Assembly (NCBI GenBank): GCA_017613995.1
Contig: JAGACT010000142.1
Coordinates: 1-8,159 of the forward strand
Direction of reading: 5' to 3'
DNA length: 8,159 nt
Origin: Eubacteriaceae bacterium
GTDB lineage: Bacteria > Bacillota > Clostridia > Eubacteriales > Anaerofustaceae
Shown piece by piece: positions 1-5,670 of the stretch. The first letter of the stretch is position 1. Every line of letters starts with the position of its first letter. A program made the translations under genes and the position numbers. The notes beneath the pieces were generated by a model. It had not been told where the DNA came from. It saw nothing but the letters and a program-made list of their open reading frames with translations, and ran no database searches.

Positions 1-36
1 GCCGCATTCGCGATCTGATAAGATAGCGAATGCGGC
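1..36. repeat. Perfect 11-bp inverted repeat
   Basis: The arm GCCGCATTCGC (1-11) is exactly complementary to GCGAATGCGGC (26-36), with a 14-nt AT-rich loop. No T-run follows on the plus strand, so this is not a textbook terminator in that direction. The window begins at the first base of the arm, so the stem may extend further left. It could be the end of an upstream transcript or a protein-binding site, and the sequence does not decide between them. Confidence 0.6.
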
Positions 37-71
37 CGCACATATTTGGTCACATGTCAAGTACTTTCCAA

Positions 72-114
72 TAAAAAAGTCCCCCCCTGCTATAAAAAAT
101 GTAGCTGGGGGGGA
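72..114 (-). terminator. Intrinsic terminator, minus strand
   Basis: Read on the minus strand, TAGCTGGGGGGGA-type arms (80-92 with 102-114) pair over 12 of 13 positions around a 9-nt A/T loop. The 3' side of the stem is followed at once by ACTTTTTTAT. G/C stem plus T6 is the classic rho-independent layout. On the plus strand nothing T-rich follows, so the direction is clear. No convincing minus-strand gene lies just upstream (to its right), which makes its purpose unclear. Confidence 0.7.
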
Positions 115-160
115 TGCGTCATCTTAACTTAATGACATTGCGCATTTACGGGTATTCCTC

Positions 161-185
161 TCCCGCTTACTGCGTTGAAGCGGGA
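161..185. repeat. 8-bp perfect hairpin
   Basis: TCCCGCTT (161-168) and AAGCGGGA (178-185) are perfect complements with a 9-nt loop. Neither side is followed by a T-tract. It lies between the minus-strand terminator and the coding-like stretch at 179-361, and no role can be assigned. Confidence 0.5.
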
Positions 186-361
186 GTCTCCTGCCCTGCG
201 GCTCCGATGAAAATGTGACTTTTGATCTGCCGGAATCGGCCCGCGGCCTTCCTGCTGCGCAGCATGAGCTCATCCCCGCAATACCTGCTGATGCCGTTTC
301 AGGTCCAGAGGCTTTATCCGGATATGCGTCGGATATCACTCTGTGCTGTTTTCAGGATTAA
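179..361 (+). pseudogene. Coding-like frame without a start (possible gene remnant)
   Basis: This frame stays open from just after a TGA at 176-178 to a TAA at 359-361, about 60 codons. From 206 on it reads like ordinary protein (for example DENVTFDLPESARGLPAA) and has the high first-position G content usual in real genes. No ATG, GTG or TTG with a ribosome binding site precedes it; the only internal candidate, GTG at 212, has none. It could be the C-terminal relic of a decayed gene, or chance. I recognise no family. Confidence 0.25.
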
Positions 362-366
362 GTTCG

Positions 367-395
367 TTGACGGTCTACAGTTTGTCTGTTATCAT
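367..395 (+). promoter_or_regulatory. SigA-type promoter of the rubredoxin-ferredoxin operon
   Basis: The -35 box TTGACG (367-372) and the -10 box TATCAT (390-395) are separated by exactly 17 nt. Transcription would begin near 402, about 30 nt before the ATG at 433. A short inverted pair, TCTGT (385-389) and ACAGA (400-404), brackets the -10 and could be an operator. No PerR-type box of the TTATAAT/ATTATAA form is visible, although peroxide control is common for rubrerythrin-type genes. Confidence 0.7.
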
Positions 396-432
396 AGGGA
401 CAGAAGAGAACTTTTTTATGGGAGGAAGATCC

Positions 433-1083
433 ATGAGATATGTTTGTCAGGTATGCGGCTACGTATACGATGACGAAAAGGAAGGCGTAAGCTTCGCAAG
501 CCTTCCCGATGACTGGCAGTGCCCTCTGTGCGGAGCCAGAAAGAGCGATTTCAGGCCCGAAGAGCCCTCTGCGGCTGCGGAAGTCAAGGAGTCCCGTCCT
601 CAGCGCACCTACATGGAGGAGACGGACGAAAAGCTGTCCGCAGGCCAGCTGGCGGCTCTGATGTCCAACCTGGCCAGGGGATGCGAAAAGCAGTACAAAG
701 CCGAAGAAGCGGCCATGTTCGCAAAGATCGCCGATCATCTGACCCGGCTGGCAGCCCCCGCGGAGGATGCCACGGTGGAGAGGCTCGCCCGGATGCTGAA
801 GGAGGATGTGGAAGCATACCCCCAGGTAAGGTCCCAGGCGGATCTGTGCGGAGATAGGGGAGCTGCCAGGATCTGCGTATGGGGAGAGAAGGTCACCAGG
901 ATGCTCTCGTCCCTGACGGAGCGTTATCTCGCCGAGGGAGACAGCATGCTGCAGGGCAGGGAGATCTGGCTGTGCACAGTATGCGGATTCGTGTACATCG
1001 GAAAAGATCCCCCTGAGAAATGCCCCGTATGCAAAGTGCCGTCCTGGAAGTTTGAAAAGGTACAAGGGAGGAAAAACGCATGA
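433..1083 (+). CDS. Rubredoxin / rubrerythrin-like / rubredoxin fusion protein
   Basis: This 216-residue cytosolic protein has three parts. Residues 1-40 are a rubredoxin with iron ligands C5, C8, C30 and C33; the interval between the cysteine pairs is shorter than in classic rubredoxins. Residues about 68-172 are helical and resemble a rubrerythrin core, but Glu and His ligands expected from rubrerythrin are replaced: GC at 83-84 where GE is usual, and E152-KVT where ExxH is usual. Residues 179-210 are a rubrerythrin-type C-terminal rubredoxin knuckle (C181, C184, C197, C200). The likely role is electron transfer between a reductase and a peroxide-reducing or other redox partner, perhaps through the ferredoxin encoded next. 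The start at 433 was chosen because GGGAGG lies 7-8 nt upstream and the promoter covers 367-395, which rules out earlier in-frame starts. The domain calls are firm; the biochemical role is inferred. Confidence 0.85.
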   Translation: MRYVCQVCGYVYDDEKEGVSFASLPDDWQCPLCGARKSDFRPEEPSAAAEVKESRPQRTYMEETDEKLSAGQLAALMSNLARGCEKQYKAEEAAMFAKIADHLTRLAAPAEDATVERLARMLKEDVEAYPQVRSQADLCGDRGAARICVWGEKVTRMLSSLTERYLAEGDSMLQGREIWLCTVCGFVYIGKDPPEKCPVCKVPSWKFEKVQGRKNA

Positions 1084-1703
1084 AGAAGGTAGCCGTCAGA
1101 AATCTGTCGATGTGCACCAAGGACTGCCTGTGCCTGTACGTCTGTCCCGTGGGAGCCACCGATACCGAAAACAGCATAATCGATACGGACAAGTGCACCG
1201 GATGCGGCGCATGCATGGAAGCGTGTCCCTCCTCCGCCATAAGCATGGTGCCCGTGGAGTATCCGCCCCAGCAGGTGAAAAAGCCCGTGATGCTGAAGAC
1301 CCTGAACGCTCTGTCCGCGGCCAAGGCCCGCATGGAAAGGCAGGCCTCCGCCCTTGCGGAGTCCGCTCCTTCCGACGAAGCCTTCCGCCTTATGAAGGCC
1401 ATTGAGAAGAGCATCAGGATCGTGAACGAGGACGTCATGAGGGAGTCGGGATACATGCTTCCCCAGAGCTCCAACGCCCATGATATCCTTTCTTCGCTGG
1501 TATCGGATCCCCCTTCGGAGGATTTCCCGGTATCGGAGGCCGCAAGCCTTCTGGAGCGCATCCCGGTGAACGACCGCTCCGAAGGGCCCGAACTCATCAG
1601 ATGGCGCTGCAGGATATGCGGCTACGAGTTCGAGACCGGGGATGAGGCCGACGTATCCTGTCCCGCCTGCATGGCCGACGGGGACGATCTGGAAAGGCTC
1701 TGA
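1080..1703 (+). CDS. 4Fe-4S ferredoxin with C-terminal rubredoxin-like domain
   Basis: The protein has 207 residues. Residues 9-55 form a bacterial-type two-cluster ferredoxin. The second motif is standard (C39, C42, C45, C49-P), while the first has unusual C-x3-C-x-C-x3-C-P spacing (C12, C16, C18, C22). Residues about 70-165 are a charged, mainly helical linker with no recognised domain. Residues 175-200 hold a rubredoxin-like zinc or iron knuckle (C177, C180, C194, C197). The ATG overlaps the previous gene's TGA by 4 nt and has GGGAGG 8 nt upstream, so translation is probably coupled and the two products are made in fixed ratio. It probably carries electrons to or from its neighbour, in the cytosol. 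It has no membrane segment or signal peptide. The partner oxidoreductase is not in the window. Confidence 0.85.
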   Translation: MKKVAVRNLSMCTKDCLCLYVCPVGATDTENSIIDTDKCTGCGACMEACPSSAISMVPVEYPPQQVKKPVMLKTLNALSAAKARMERQASALAESAPSDEAFRLMKAIEKSIRIVNEDVMRESGYMLPQSSNAHDILSSLVSDPPSEDFPVSEAASLLERIPVNDRSEGPELIRWRCRICGYEFETGDEADVSCPACMADGDDLERL

Positions 1704-1716
1704 ACACAACAGAATA

Positions 1717-1756
1717 CGGCACCGCGTCGATATGATGCGGTGCCGATTGATCTTTT
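1717..1756. terminator. Convergent hairpin terminator between the redox operon and psd
   Basis: CGGCACCGC (1717-1725) and GCGGTGCCG (1737-1745) pair perfectly, with further weak pairs inside the loop. On the plus strand the stem is followed by ATTGATCTTTTT, a delayed T5, so it probably ends the redox operon. It also lies 22 nt beyond the stop codon of psd on the other strand, where the downstream sequence is less T-rich. A shared terminator for two convergent operons is the likely reading. Confidence 0.65.
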
Positions 1757-1766
1757 TCAGCGTATT

Positions 1767-2630
1767 TTACTGTTCCTCCGGCGAAGCAGGGTAAGCCTGT
1801 TTCGGCTGTAATGTATCTGCCCTGGAGCCTATCCACATGCCCTGGAGTACCCTGACCTCTTCCTCGGTCTTCAGCTTCTCAAGCAGATCCTTTCTGATGA
1901 CGATTCTGCCGGGTTCGAAGAGAAGAACTATGGTGGAACCTGCCAGGTCGAAGTGTCCCTTGTCCTGTCCCCGGTGTACCCGGCAGTTCTCGCACAGGTT
2001 GGTGATGCCTCCCACCACCAACGCTCCTATCTCGGTCTGCACCACGGGTCCGAAGTTGTCCGTATCCATAAGGCACCAGCTCCTCCTGTTGAGAACGAAG
2101 ACAGGGTACTTTTCGCAGGCTGCGGGCTGCACGCTGTGGAGCTCCCCTTCGATGAAGTGGTTGCTTCCCTGATAGGCGTCGTCTATGTAACAGTAATGGT
2201 GGTAGTCCGACGCGCAGAGCCTCAGTATGATGCAGATGCCCCCCCTGTAGCGGGAAGCGAGTTCGGCATCGCCGATCAAATCGTCCACGGTATATACTGA
2301 GTTCTTGATGAAAAAGGACGCGTCACCGGTTATGTCGAAGACGCTCATCCAGCCGTCGCAGGGGCTGATGAGATGCTCAGGGTCCATGTCCGGCTCCCGG
2401 GGTACCCTTCTGAGGAAAAAATCCCGGTAGCTGCCGTAGCGGCGCGTCACGTCCCTCGTGAGGGGGATCGCGTTTCTTTTCGCGTAGGCGGGAATGATGT
2501 GCCTGGAGGCTTTAGAACATAAAAATCCGACCATTATGCGGTCCATGTGCAGACGCATAACGGTCTTCAGGGCCGCCCTTCCGGCGGCGGTGGAATACAG
2601 GAATCTTACGGATGAGTCCTCCTTTTTCAA
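1767..2630 (-). CDS. psd: Phosphatidylserine decarboxylase proenzyme
   Basis: This 287-residue protein converts phosphatidylserine to phosphatidylethanolamine at the membrane. It belongs to the pyruvoyl-dependent decarboxylases, which cut themselves at a Gly-Ser bond to make the pyruvoyl cofactor. The family marks are present: SPCDG with D92, DYHHYCYIDD with H144 as the probable catalytic base, EIGALVVGGI (200-209), and GHFDLAGSTIVLLFE with AGST in place of the common LGST. Self-cleavage would fall between G231 and S232, giving a long beta and a short alpha chain of about 56 residues. The start is TTG at 2630-2628, supported by GGGAGG (2637-2642) 6 nt upstream, and it overlaps the pssA stop as TTGA. 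Gene order and overlap match a phosphatidylethanolamine pathway operon. The substrate could include related phosphatidyl-serine lipids, but the main call is secure. Confidence 0.93.
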   Translation of the reverse strand: MKKEDSSVRFLYSTAAGRAALKTVMRLHMDRIMVGFLCSKASRHIIPAYAKRNAIPLTRDVTRRYGSYRDFFLRRVPREPDMDPEHLISPCDGWMSVFDITGDASFFIKNSVYTVDDLIGDAELASRYRGGICIILRLCASDYHHYCYIDDAYQGSNHFIEGELHSVQPAACEKYPVFVLNRRSWCLMDTDNFGPVVQTEIGALVVGGITNLCENCRVHRGQDKGHFDLAGSTIVLLFEPGRIVIRKDLLEKLKTEEEVRVLQGMWIGSRADTLQPKQAYPASPEEQ

Positions 2631-3253
2631 CGAAGGCCTCCCGCGAGATAGATGAGGTACAGTGAGCCCAGTCCCAGAATCAGGAGCACAGCCTTTCCGG
2701 TGTTGCCGGGTTTTTTAAGCCTGAAAGGCATCAGGAAAGCCGCCGCGGTGAGGGCCGTGACCGCTGTCGCCGGCGTGCCGCTGCTTTGCCCCAGAACGGT
2801 CAGGAGACCGTACAGGGTGGGGAAGATCAGGGCCGAGGTGGTGACGGGAAGACCCGTATATATCTTTCTTTCCCCGTCCTGCTCCCTCTGACGCAGCGTC
2901 TCGTCCACGTTGAAGGCCGAGAGCCGGATCAGGGCGCACAGGGTGTAAAGCATGCACACGGCTGATCTGAGGATGCTGAAAGGGAAAGCGCAGTACACGA
3001 TCAGGGAAGGCAGCACCCCGAAGCATATGAGGTCGCTCATGGAGTCGATCTGTATGCCGAAGAGCTTTTCCTCCCGGGTGCGGTCCTTCTTGGTGGAAGC
3101 GATCTTTCCGTCGAACATGTCGCATACTCCCGCTCCCATGAGGCAGAGAATGGCGGAATAGATGTCGCCGCTGTGGGCGAAGGCTATTCCGGCGAAACCT
3201 GTGAGCATTCCGATGTAGGTCAGTATAACGGTATAGTTGTAGTAGCCAATCAT
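2627..3253 (-). CDS. pssA: CDP-diacylglycerol--serine O-phosphatidyltransferase
   Basis: This 208-residue integral membrane enzyme of the CDP-alcohol phosphatidyltransferase family joins CDP-diacylglycerol and serine to give phosphatidylserine, the substrate of the next gene. The signature D-x2-DG-x2-A...G-x3-D-x3-D is present (D45, D48-G49, A52, G66, D70, D74). Residue 53, usually Arg after the Ala, is Ser here, and the segment between A52 and G66 is a few residues longer than the common spacing. Roughly six hydrophobic segments are seen (about 8-27, 31-47, 75-111, 136-153, 161-177, 187-205), and GLPVTTSAL at 134-142 is typical of the family. The ATG at 3253 has AAGGAG (3261-3266) 7 nt upstream. 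Serine specificity rests on pairing with psd as well as on similarity. Confidence 0.9.
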   Translation of the reverse strand: MIGYYNYTVILTYIGMLTGFAGIAFAHSGDIYSAILCLMGAGVCDMFDGKIASTKKDRTREEKLFGIQIDSMSDLICFGVLPSLIVYCAFPFSILRSAVCMLYTLCALIRLSAFNVDETLRQREQDGERKIYTGLPVTTSALIFPTLYGLLTVLGQSSGTPATAVTALTAAAFLMPFRLKKPGNTGKAVLLILGLGSLYLIYLAGGLR

Positions 3254-3260
3254 GCCGTTT

Positions 3261-3266
3261 CTCCTT
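3261..3266 (-). promoter_or_regulatory. Ribosome binding site of pssA
   Basis: AAGGAG on the minus strand lies 7 nt before the ATG at 3253, which fixes the start of pssA. Confidence 0.75.
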
Positions 3267-3317
3267 GTCGTGTCTGAATCCTGATGCTTGAACCGGGTCT
3301 TAAGGACCTGATGTTAT

Positions 3318-3326
3318 ATTGTACCA
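3318..3326 (-). promoter_or_regulatory. Extended -10 promoter of the pssA-psd operon
   Basis: On the minus strand the sequence reads TGGTACAAT, an extended -10 element (TG-n-TACAAT). No good -35 hexamer is found 16-18 nt further upstream, which extended -10 promoters often lack. Transcription would start near 3311 and leave a leader of about 57 nt before pssA. Confidence 0.6.
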
Positions 3327-3571
3327 TGAAAAAGGTCATTTGTGGGAAAATAAGGGATTATTATAACATTAGACCGGGATATTTGTATTAATTTGGATTA
3401 TCTGAAAAAATATCAACTATTTTCCATTACTGAACCAAACCATGTTGCCGTACAATAATAAGGCGCACCGGCGTCTTTTCCTTGCTTTATTACGCCCTTG
3501 GCGTGAACCGCCTTGTTTTCATAAGGCTGATCCTGAAAATTGTATTATTAAGATAATTTTCAGATAAAGCA
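3327..3571. other. AT-rich intergenic spacer between divergent promoters
   Basis: About 245 nt separate the pssA promoter from the plus-strand promoter at 3572. It is markedly more AT-rich than the genes. The stretch holds a small hairpin, ACGCC-ctt-GGCGT (3492-3504), and the inverted repeat at 3533-3563. No ORF with a ribosome binding site is present; a 41-codon frame from ATG 3442 has none. I see no known riboswitch or RNA gene. Confidence 0.5.
3533..3563. repeat. 9-bp inverted repeat, possible operator
   Basis: CTGAAAATT (3533-3541) and AATTTTCAG (3555-3563) are perfect complements with a 13-nt AT-rich centre. The repeat ends 8 nt before the -35 box of the promoter at 3572, a position suited to an activator or repressor. 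A copy of the motif is not seen at the other promoters in this window. Confidence 0.4.
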
Positions 3572-3600
3572 TTGTCTGAAAGGGCGTTTTGAGATATAAT
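3572..3600 (+). promoter_or_regulatory. Strong SigA-type promoter upstream of the M28 peptidase gene
   Basis: TTGTCT (3572-3577), a 17-nt spacer and a perfect TATAAT (3595-3600) predict transcription from about 3607. That gives an untranslated leader of about 123 nt before the ATG at 3730. The leader contains the hairpin at 3655-3686. Confidence 0.7.
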
Positions 3601-3654
3601 CAATACAGGATATTATTTGTTCCACAGAACATAATGATATACAAACCCCATGTT

Positions 3655-3702
3655 GCAGAAATACCGGCTCCGGCCGGTATTTCTGCGTCCGGACTTCTTT
3701 TT
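3655..3702 (+). promoter_or_regulatory. 14-bp leader hairpin with UNCG-type loop
   Basis: GCAGAAATACCGGC (3655-3668) pairs perfectly with GCCGGTATTTCTGC (3673-3686) around the tetraloop TCCG, closed by C-G, which is the very stable cUNCGg type in RNA. A T-rich run TTCTTTTT (3695-3702) follows after 8 nt, too far for a standard terminator but possibly enough for pausing or partial termination. It sits in the 5' leader of the peptidase gene. Attenuation, mRNA protection or a DNA-level binding site are all possible. Confidence 0.55.
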
Positions 3703-3723
3703 GCCTTTCAAATAGAGTACAAT
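3695..3723 (+). promoter_or_regulatory. Possible second promoter giving a leaderless peptidase mRNA
   Basis: TACAAT (3718-3723) lies 17 nt after a poor -35, TTCTTT (3695-3700). Transcription would begin about 7 nt after the -10, that is at or next to the A of the ATG at 3730. This fits the absence of a Shine-Dalgarno sequence before that ATG. The -10 match is good and the -35 weak, so it is a candidate only. Confidence 0.4.
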
Positions 3724-3729
3724 CGTCCC

Positions 3730-4962
3730 ATGGATACCAAATACGTAAAAAAGATACTTAAGGATACCGCCTACGTCAGGACCGGCGGCAGCAGGGAAGA
3801 AAAAAAGTGCGCCGAGTACCTGGCGAAGCGCTGTGAGGATCTGGGCGCCAGAGCCTGGATCGAGGAGTTCCCTGTACAGGCCGCGAAGGATCTTGCCTGC
3901 ACTCTGAAAGCCGATGGGACACAGATATCCTGCCTCGGCTACAGAAACTGCGGCAGCTGGGACGTGGAGGCAAAGCTTTACTACATGCCCGACGCAGACC
4001 GCTATTCCCTGAGCGAAGCGAAGGGAAAGATCGTGCTCATCGATACCGGCATGACCCACGACATGTTCGGGGACCTGTATGAAGCGGGCGCGAAGGGCAT
4101 CATAACCTACAGCGGCGACGCCAACAACCCCTCCGACACCGGGATCGACCAGAAGGAACTCAGGGGATACGTCTGTGAAGGAAAGAAGCTGCCCTGCGTG
4201 CACATCCACACCAGGGACGCCGTGAAGCTGATTGAGAAGGGAGCGAAAAAGGTCAGCATCAGCATAAGCCAGGAGGAATACGAGGAGAACTCGAGGAACG
4301 TGGTGGCATACCTGAAGGGGAAGAGGAAGGAGAGCATAGTCCTGTCGGCCCACTACGATTCCACGTCCCTGTCCCTGGGCAGCTATGACAACATGTCAGG
4401 CTGCATAGGTCTTCTGGGGATACTGGACGAACTGAAGGACGAAAAGATCCTCTATAGCCTGTACTTCGTATTCTGCGGTTCCGAGGAGAGGGGTCTTCTT
4501 GGCTCTCAGGCCTACTGCGCCGCCCACGAAAAGGAGCTGGAGGACGTGGTCCTTAACATCAACCTGGACATGATCGGCACCCACATGGGAGGCTTTCTGG
4601 CCTGCGTCACCGCCGAGGAGGCCCTGGTGGACTATATCCGGTACTTCGGCGCCATTGAAGGCTTCGGCCTGAAGGCGAAGCAGGGAGTTTACTCCTCCGA
4701 TTCCACTTCCTTCGCGGACAGGGGAGTGCCCGCACTGTCCTTCGCCCGACTGGCGGACAATACCGTGGCCCCGATACACAACGTGTTCGATACACTCGTT
4801 GTCCTCAGCCCCGGGCGGATCCTTACCGATACCGCCTTCATCGCGAAGTTCGCCGGGACCATGGCCATGGCGGGGACATGCCCCGTCTCCCGGACTATCC
4901 CCGACAGCATGAAGGAAGAGATGGATTACCGCCTCGGCCGCAAAAGAAGGCCCGAGAAGTAA
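3730..4962 (+). CDS. M28 family zinc aminopeptidase-like protein with PA domain
   Basis: This 410-residue protein has no signal peptide, so it is probably cytosolic. It would remove N-terminal residues from peptides using two zinc ions. Residues about 60-180 form an inserted PA-type lid domain (GKIVLIDTG, AGAKGIITYSG). The catalytic M28 domain follows with the full ligand set: H208 (AHYD), D220 (YDN), the E252-E253 pair (GSEERG), D280 (NLDMIG) and H350 (PIHN). The true substrate is unknown, and some M28 members act on peptides from outside or on modified amino acids. The ATG at 3730 is preferred because homologous domain content begins there and the sequence before it forms the leader hairpin. 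However, no ribosome binding site precedes it, and the frame is open upstream to an ATG at 3634, which also lacks one. The gene seems to be transcribed alone. Confidence 0.88.
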   Translation: MDTKYVKKILKDTAYVRTGGSREEKKCAEYLAKRCEDLGARAWIEEFPVQAAKDLACTLKADGTQISCLGYRNCGSWDVEAKLYYMPDADRYSLSEAKGKIVLIDTGMTHDMFGDLYEAGAKGIITYSGDANNPSDTGIDQKELRGYVCEGKKLPCVHIHTRDAVKLIEKGAKKVSISISQEEYEENSRNVVAYLKGKRKESIVLSAHYDSTSLSLGSYDNMSGCIGLLGILDELKDEKILYSLYFVFCGSEERGLLGSQAYCAAHEKELEDVVLNINLDMIGTHMGGFLACVTAEEALVDYIRYFGAIEGFGLKAKQGVYSSDSTSFADRGVPALSFARLADNTVAPIHNVFDTLVVLSPGRILTDTAFIAKFAGTMAMAGTCPVSRTIPDSMKEEMDYRLGRKRRPEK

Positions 4963-4979
4963 GTAATTGTCCAAGCGTA

Positions 4980-5008
4980 TTGAAATGGACGGTTTCTGAG
5001 TTTATAAT
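4980..5008 (+). promoter_or_regulatory. Near-consensus SigA promoter of pduL
   Basis: TTGAAA (4980-4985), a 17-nt spacer and TATAAT (5003-5008) form one of the best promoters in the window. The start would be near 5015, with a leader of about 36 nt. It shows that pduL is transcribed independently of the peptidase gene, and probably strongly. Confidence 0.8.
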
Positions 5009-5034
5009 TGTAGGAGTAAAACAAGATAAATTCC

Positions 5035-5040
5035 GGAGGA
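5035..5040 (+). promoter_or_regulatory. Ribosome binding site of pduL
   Basis: GGAGGA lies 10 nt before the ATG at 5051 and supports that start. Confidence 0.7.
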
Positions 5041-5050
5041 ATACAAGCAG

Positions 5051-5623
5051 ATGAGAACCGAAGTGCCTATCGCATTATCAAACAGACATGTTCATTTGAC
5101 AAAGGAAGCAGTGGACATCCTTTTCGGCAAGGATTACGCTCTTACCCATAAGTCCGACCTTTCCCAGCCCGGCCAGTACGCCGCTGTGGAATGCATCAAC
5201 ATCCAGGGACCCAAGGGGACCATTGAGAAGGTCAGAGTCCTCGGACCCGAGAGAAGCGCATGCCAGGTGGAGATCCTCGCGTCCGACTCCTTCAAGCTCG
5301 GAGTACCCATCGTGATCCGCGATTCCGGTGATCTGGACGGAACTCCCGGCTGCACGCTGGTGGGACCCGCCGGCACGCTGGAGATCGCCCAGGGAGTCAT
5401 CGTAGCTGCCCGCCACATCCATATGAACCTGAAGGAAGCCGAGGAATTCGGAGTCAAGGACGGAGACAAGGTCAAGCTGGTGGTGCCCGGAGAGAGAGGA
5501 CTCACCTTTGACAACGTGCTCATCAGAGCCAAGGACACCTACGCCCTCGAGTGCCACGTGGACACCGAGGAAGGCAACGCCGCAGGAGCGAAGAACGGCA
5601 TGATCTGCCAGATGATCAGATAA
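5051..5623 (+). CDS. pduL: PduL-type phosphate acyltransferase (phosphotransacylase)
   Basis: This 190-residue enzyme of the PduL family interconverts acyl-CoA and acyl phosphate, such as acetyl-CoA or propanoyl-CoA, and does the job of Pta without being related to it. Two beta-barrel halves are each marked by a zinc-binding His pair: NRHVH (H13, H15) and ARHIHM (H122, H124). A further His at H169 (ECHVD) is a probable ligand, and R90 and R121 are candidates for phosphate contacts. The protein begins directly at the first barrel strand and lacks the N-terminal encapsulation helix of microcompartment forms, so it is expected to be free in the cytosol. No microcompartment shell genes or acetate kinase are nearby. 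It sits alone between its own promoter and terminator, which suggests a housekeeping role in ATP-yielding acetate metabolism. Acyl preference cannot be read from the sequence. Confidence 0.9.
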   Translation: MRTEVPIALSNRHVHLTKEAVDILFGKDYALTHKSDLSQPGQYAAVECINIQGPKGTIEKVRVLGPERSACQVEILASDSFKLGVPIVIRDSGDLDGTPGCTLVGPAGTLEIAQGVIVAARHIHMNLKEAEEFGVKDGDKVKLVVPGERGLTFDNVLIRAKDTYALECHVDTEEGNAAGAKNGMICQMIR

Positions 5624-5634
5624 TCAAAGACCCG

Positions 5635-5663
5635 AAAAGACGGCTCCCAAAGCCGTCTTTTTT
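5635..5663 (+). terminator. Intrinsic terminator of pduL
   Basis: AAAAGACGGCT (5635-5645) pairs with AGCCGTCTTTT (5651-5661) around a 5-nt loop, and the stem runs into a T6 tract (5658-5663). It starts 11 nt after the pduL stop codon. Confidence 0.9.
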
Positions 5664-5670
5664 ATTGCCC

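Noticed and set aside
124..339. Minus-strand 71-codon frame starting at GTG
   Set aside because: No ribosome binding site, no recognisable family, and another strand shows a more coding-like frame over the same bases.
1..420. Known housekeeping RNA (6S, SRP, RNase P, tmRNA) in the left intergenic region
   Set aside because: The conserved core sequences of SRP RNA, RNase P RNA and tmRNA are absent on both strands, and no 6S-like fold was recognised.
343..432. N-terminal extension of the rubredoxin protein
   Set aside because: The promoter (-10 at 390-395) lies inside it, and GGGAGG directly precedes the ATG at 433.
222..473. Plus-strand 83-codon frame crossing the rubredoxin promoter and start
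   Set aside because: It runs through the promoter and the true start in a different frame and has no ribosome binding site.
3442..3567. Possible 41-codon ORF in the intergenic region
   Set aside because: No ribosome binding site or promoter at the right distance, and no domain features.
3589..3729. N-terminal extension of the M28 peptidase from TTG 3589 or ATG 3634
   Set aside because: TTG 3589 lies inside the promoter, neither start has a Shine-Dalgarno, and the M28 similarity begins after 3730. ATG 3634 cannot be fully excluded.
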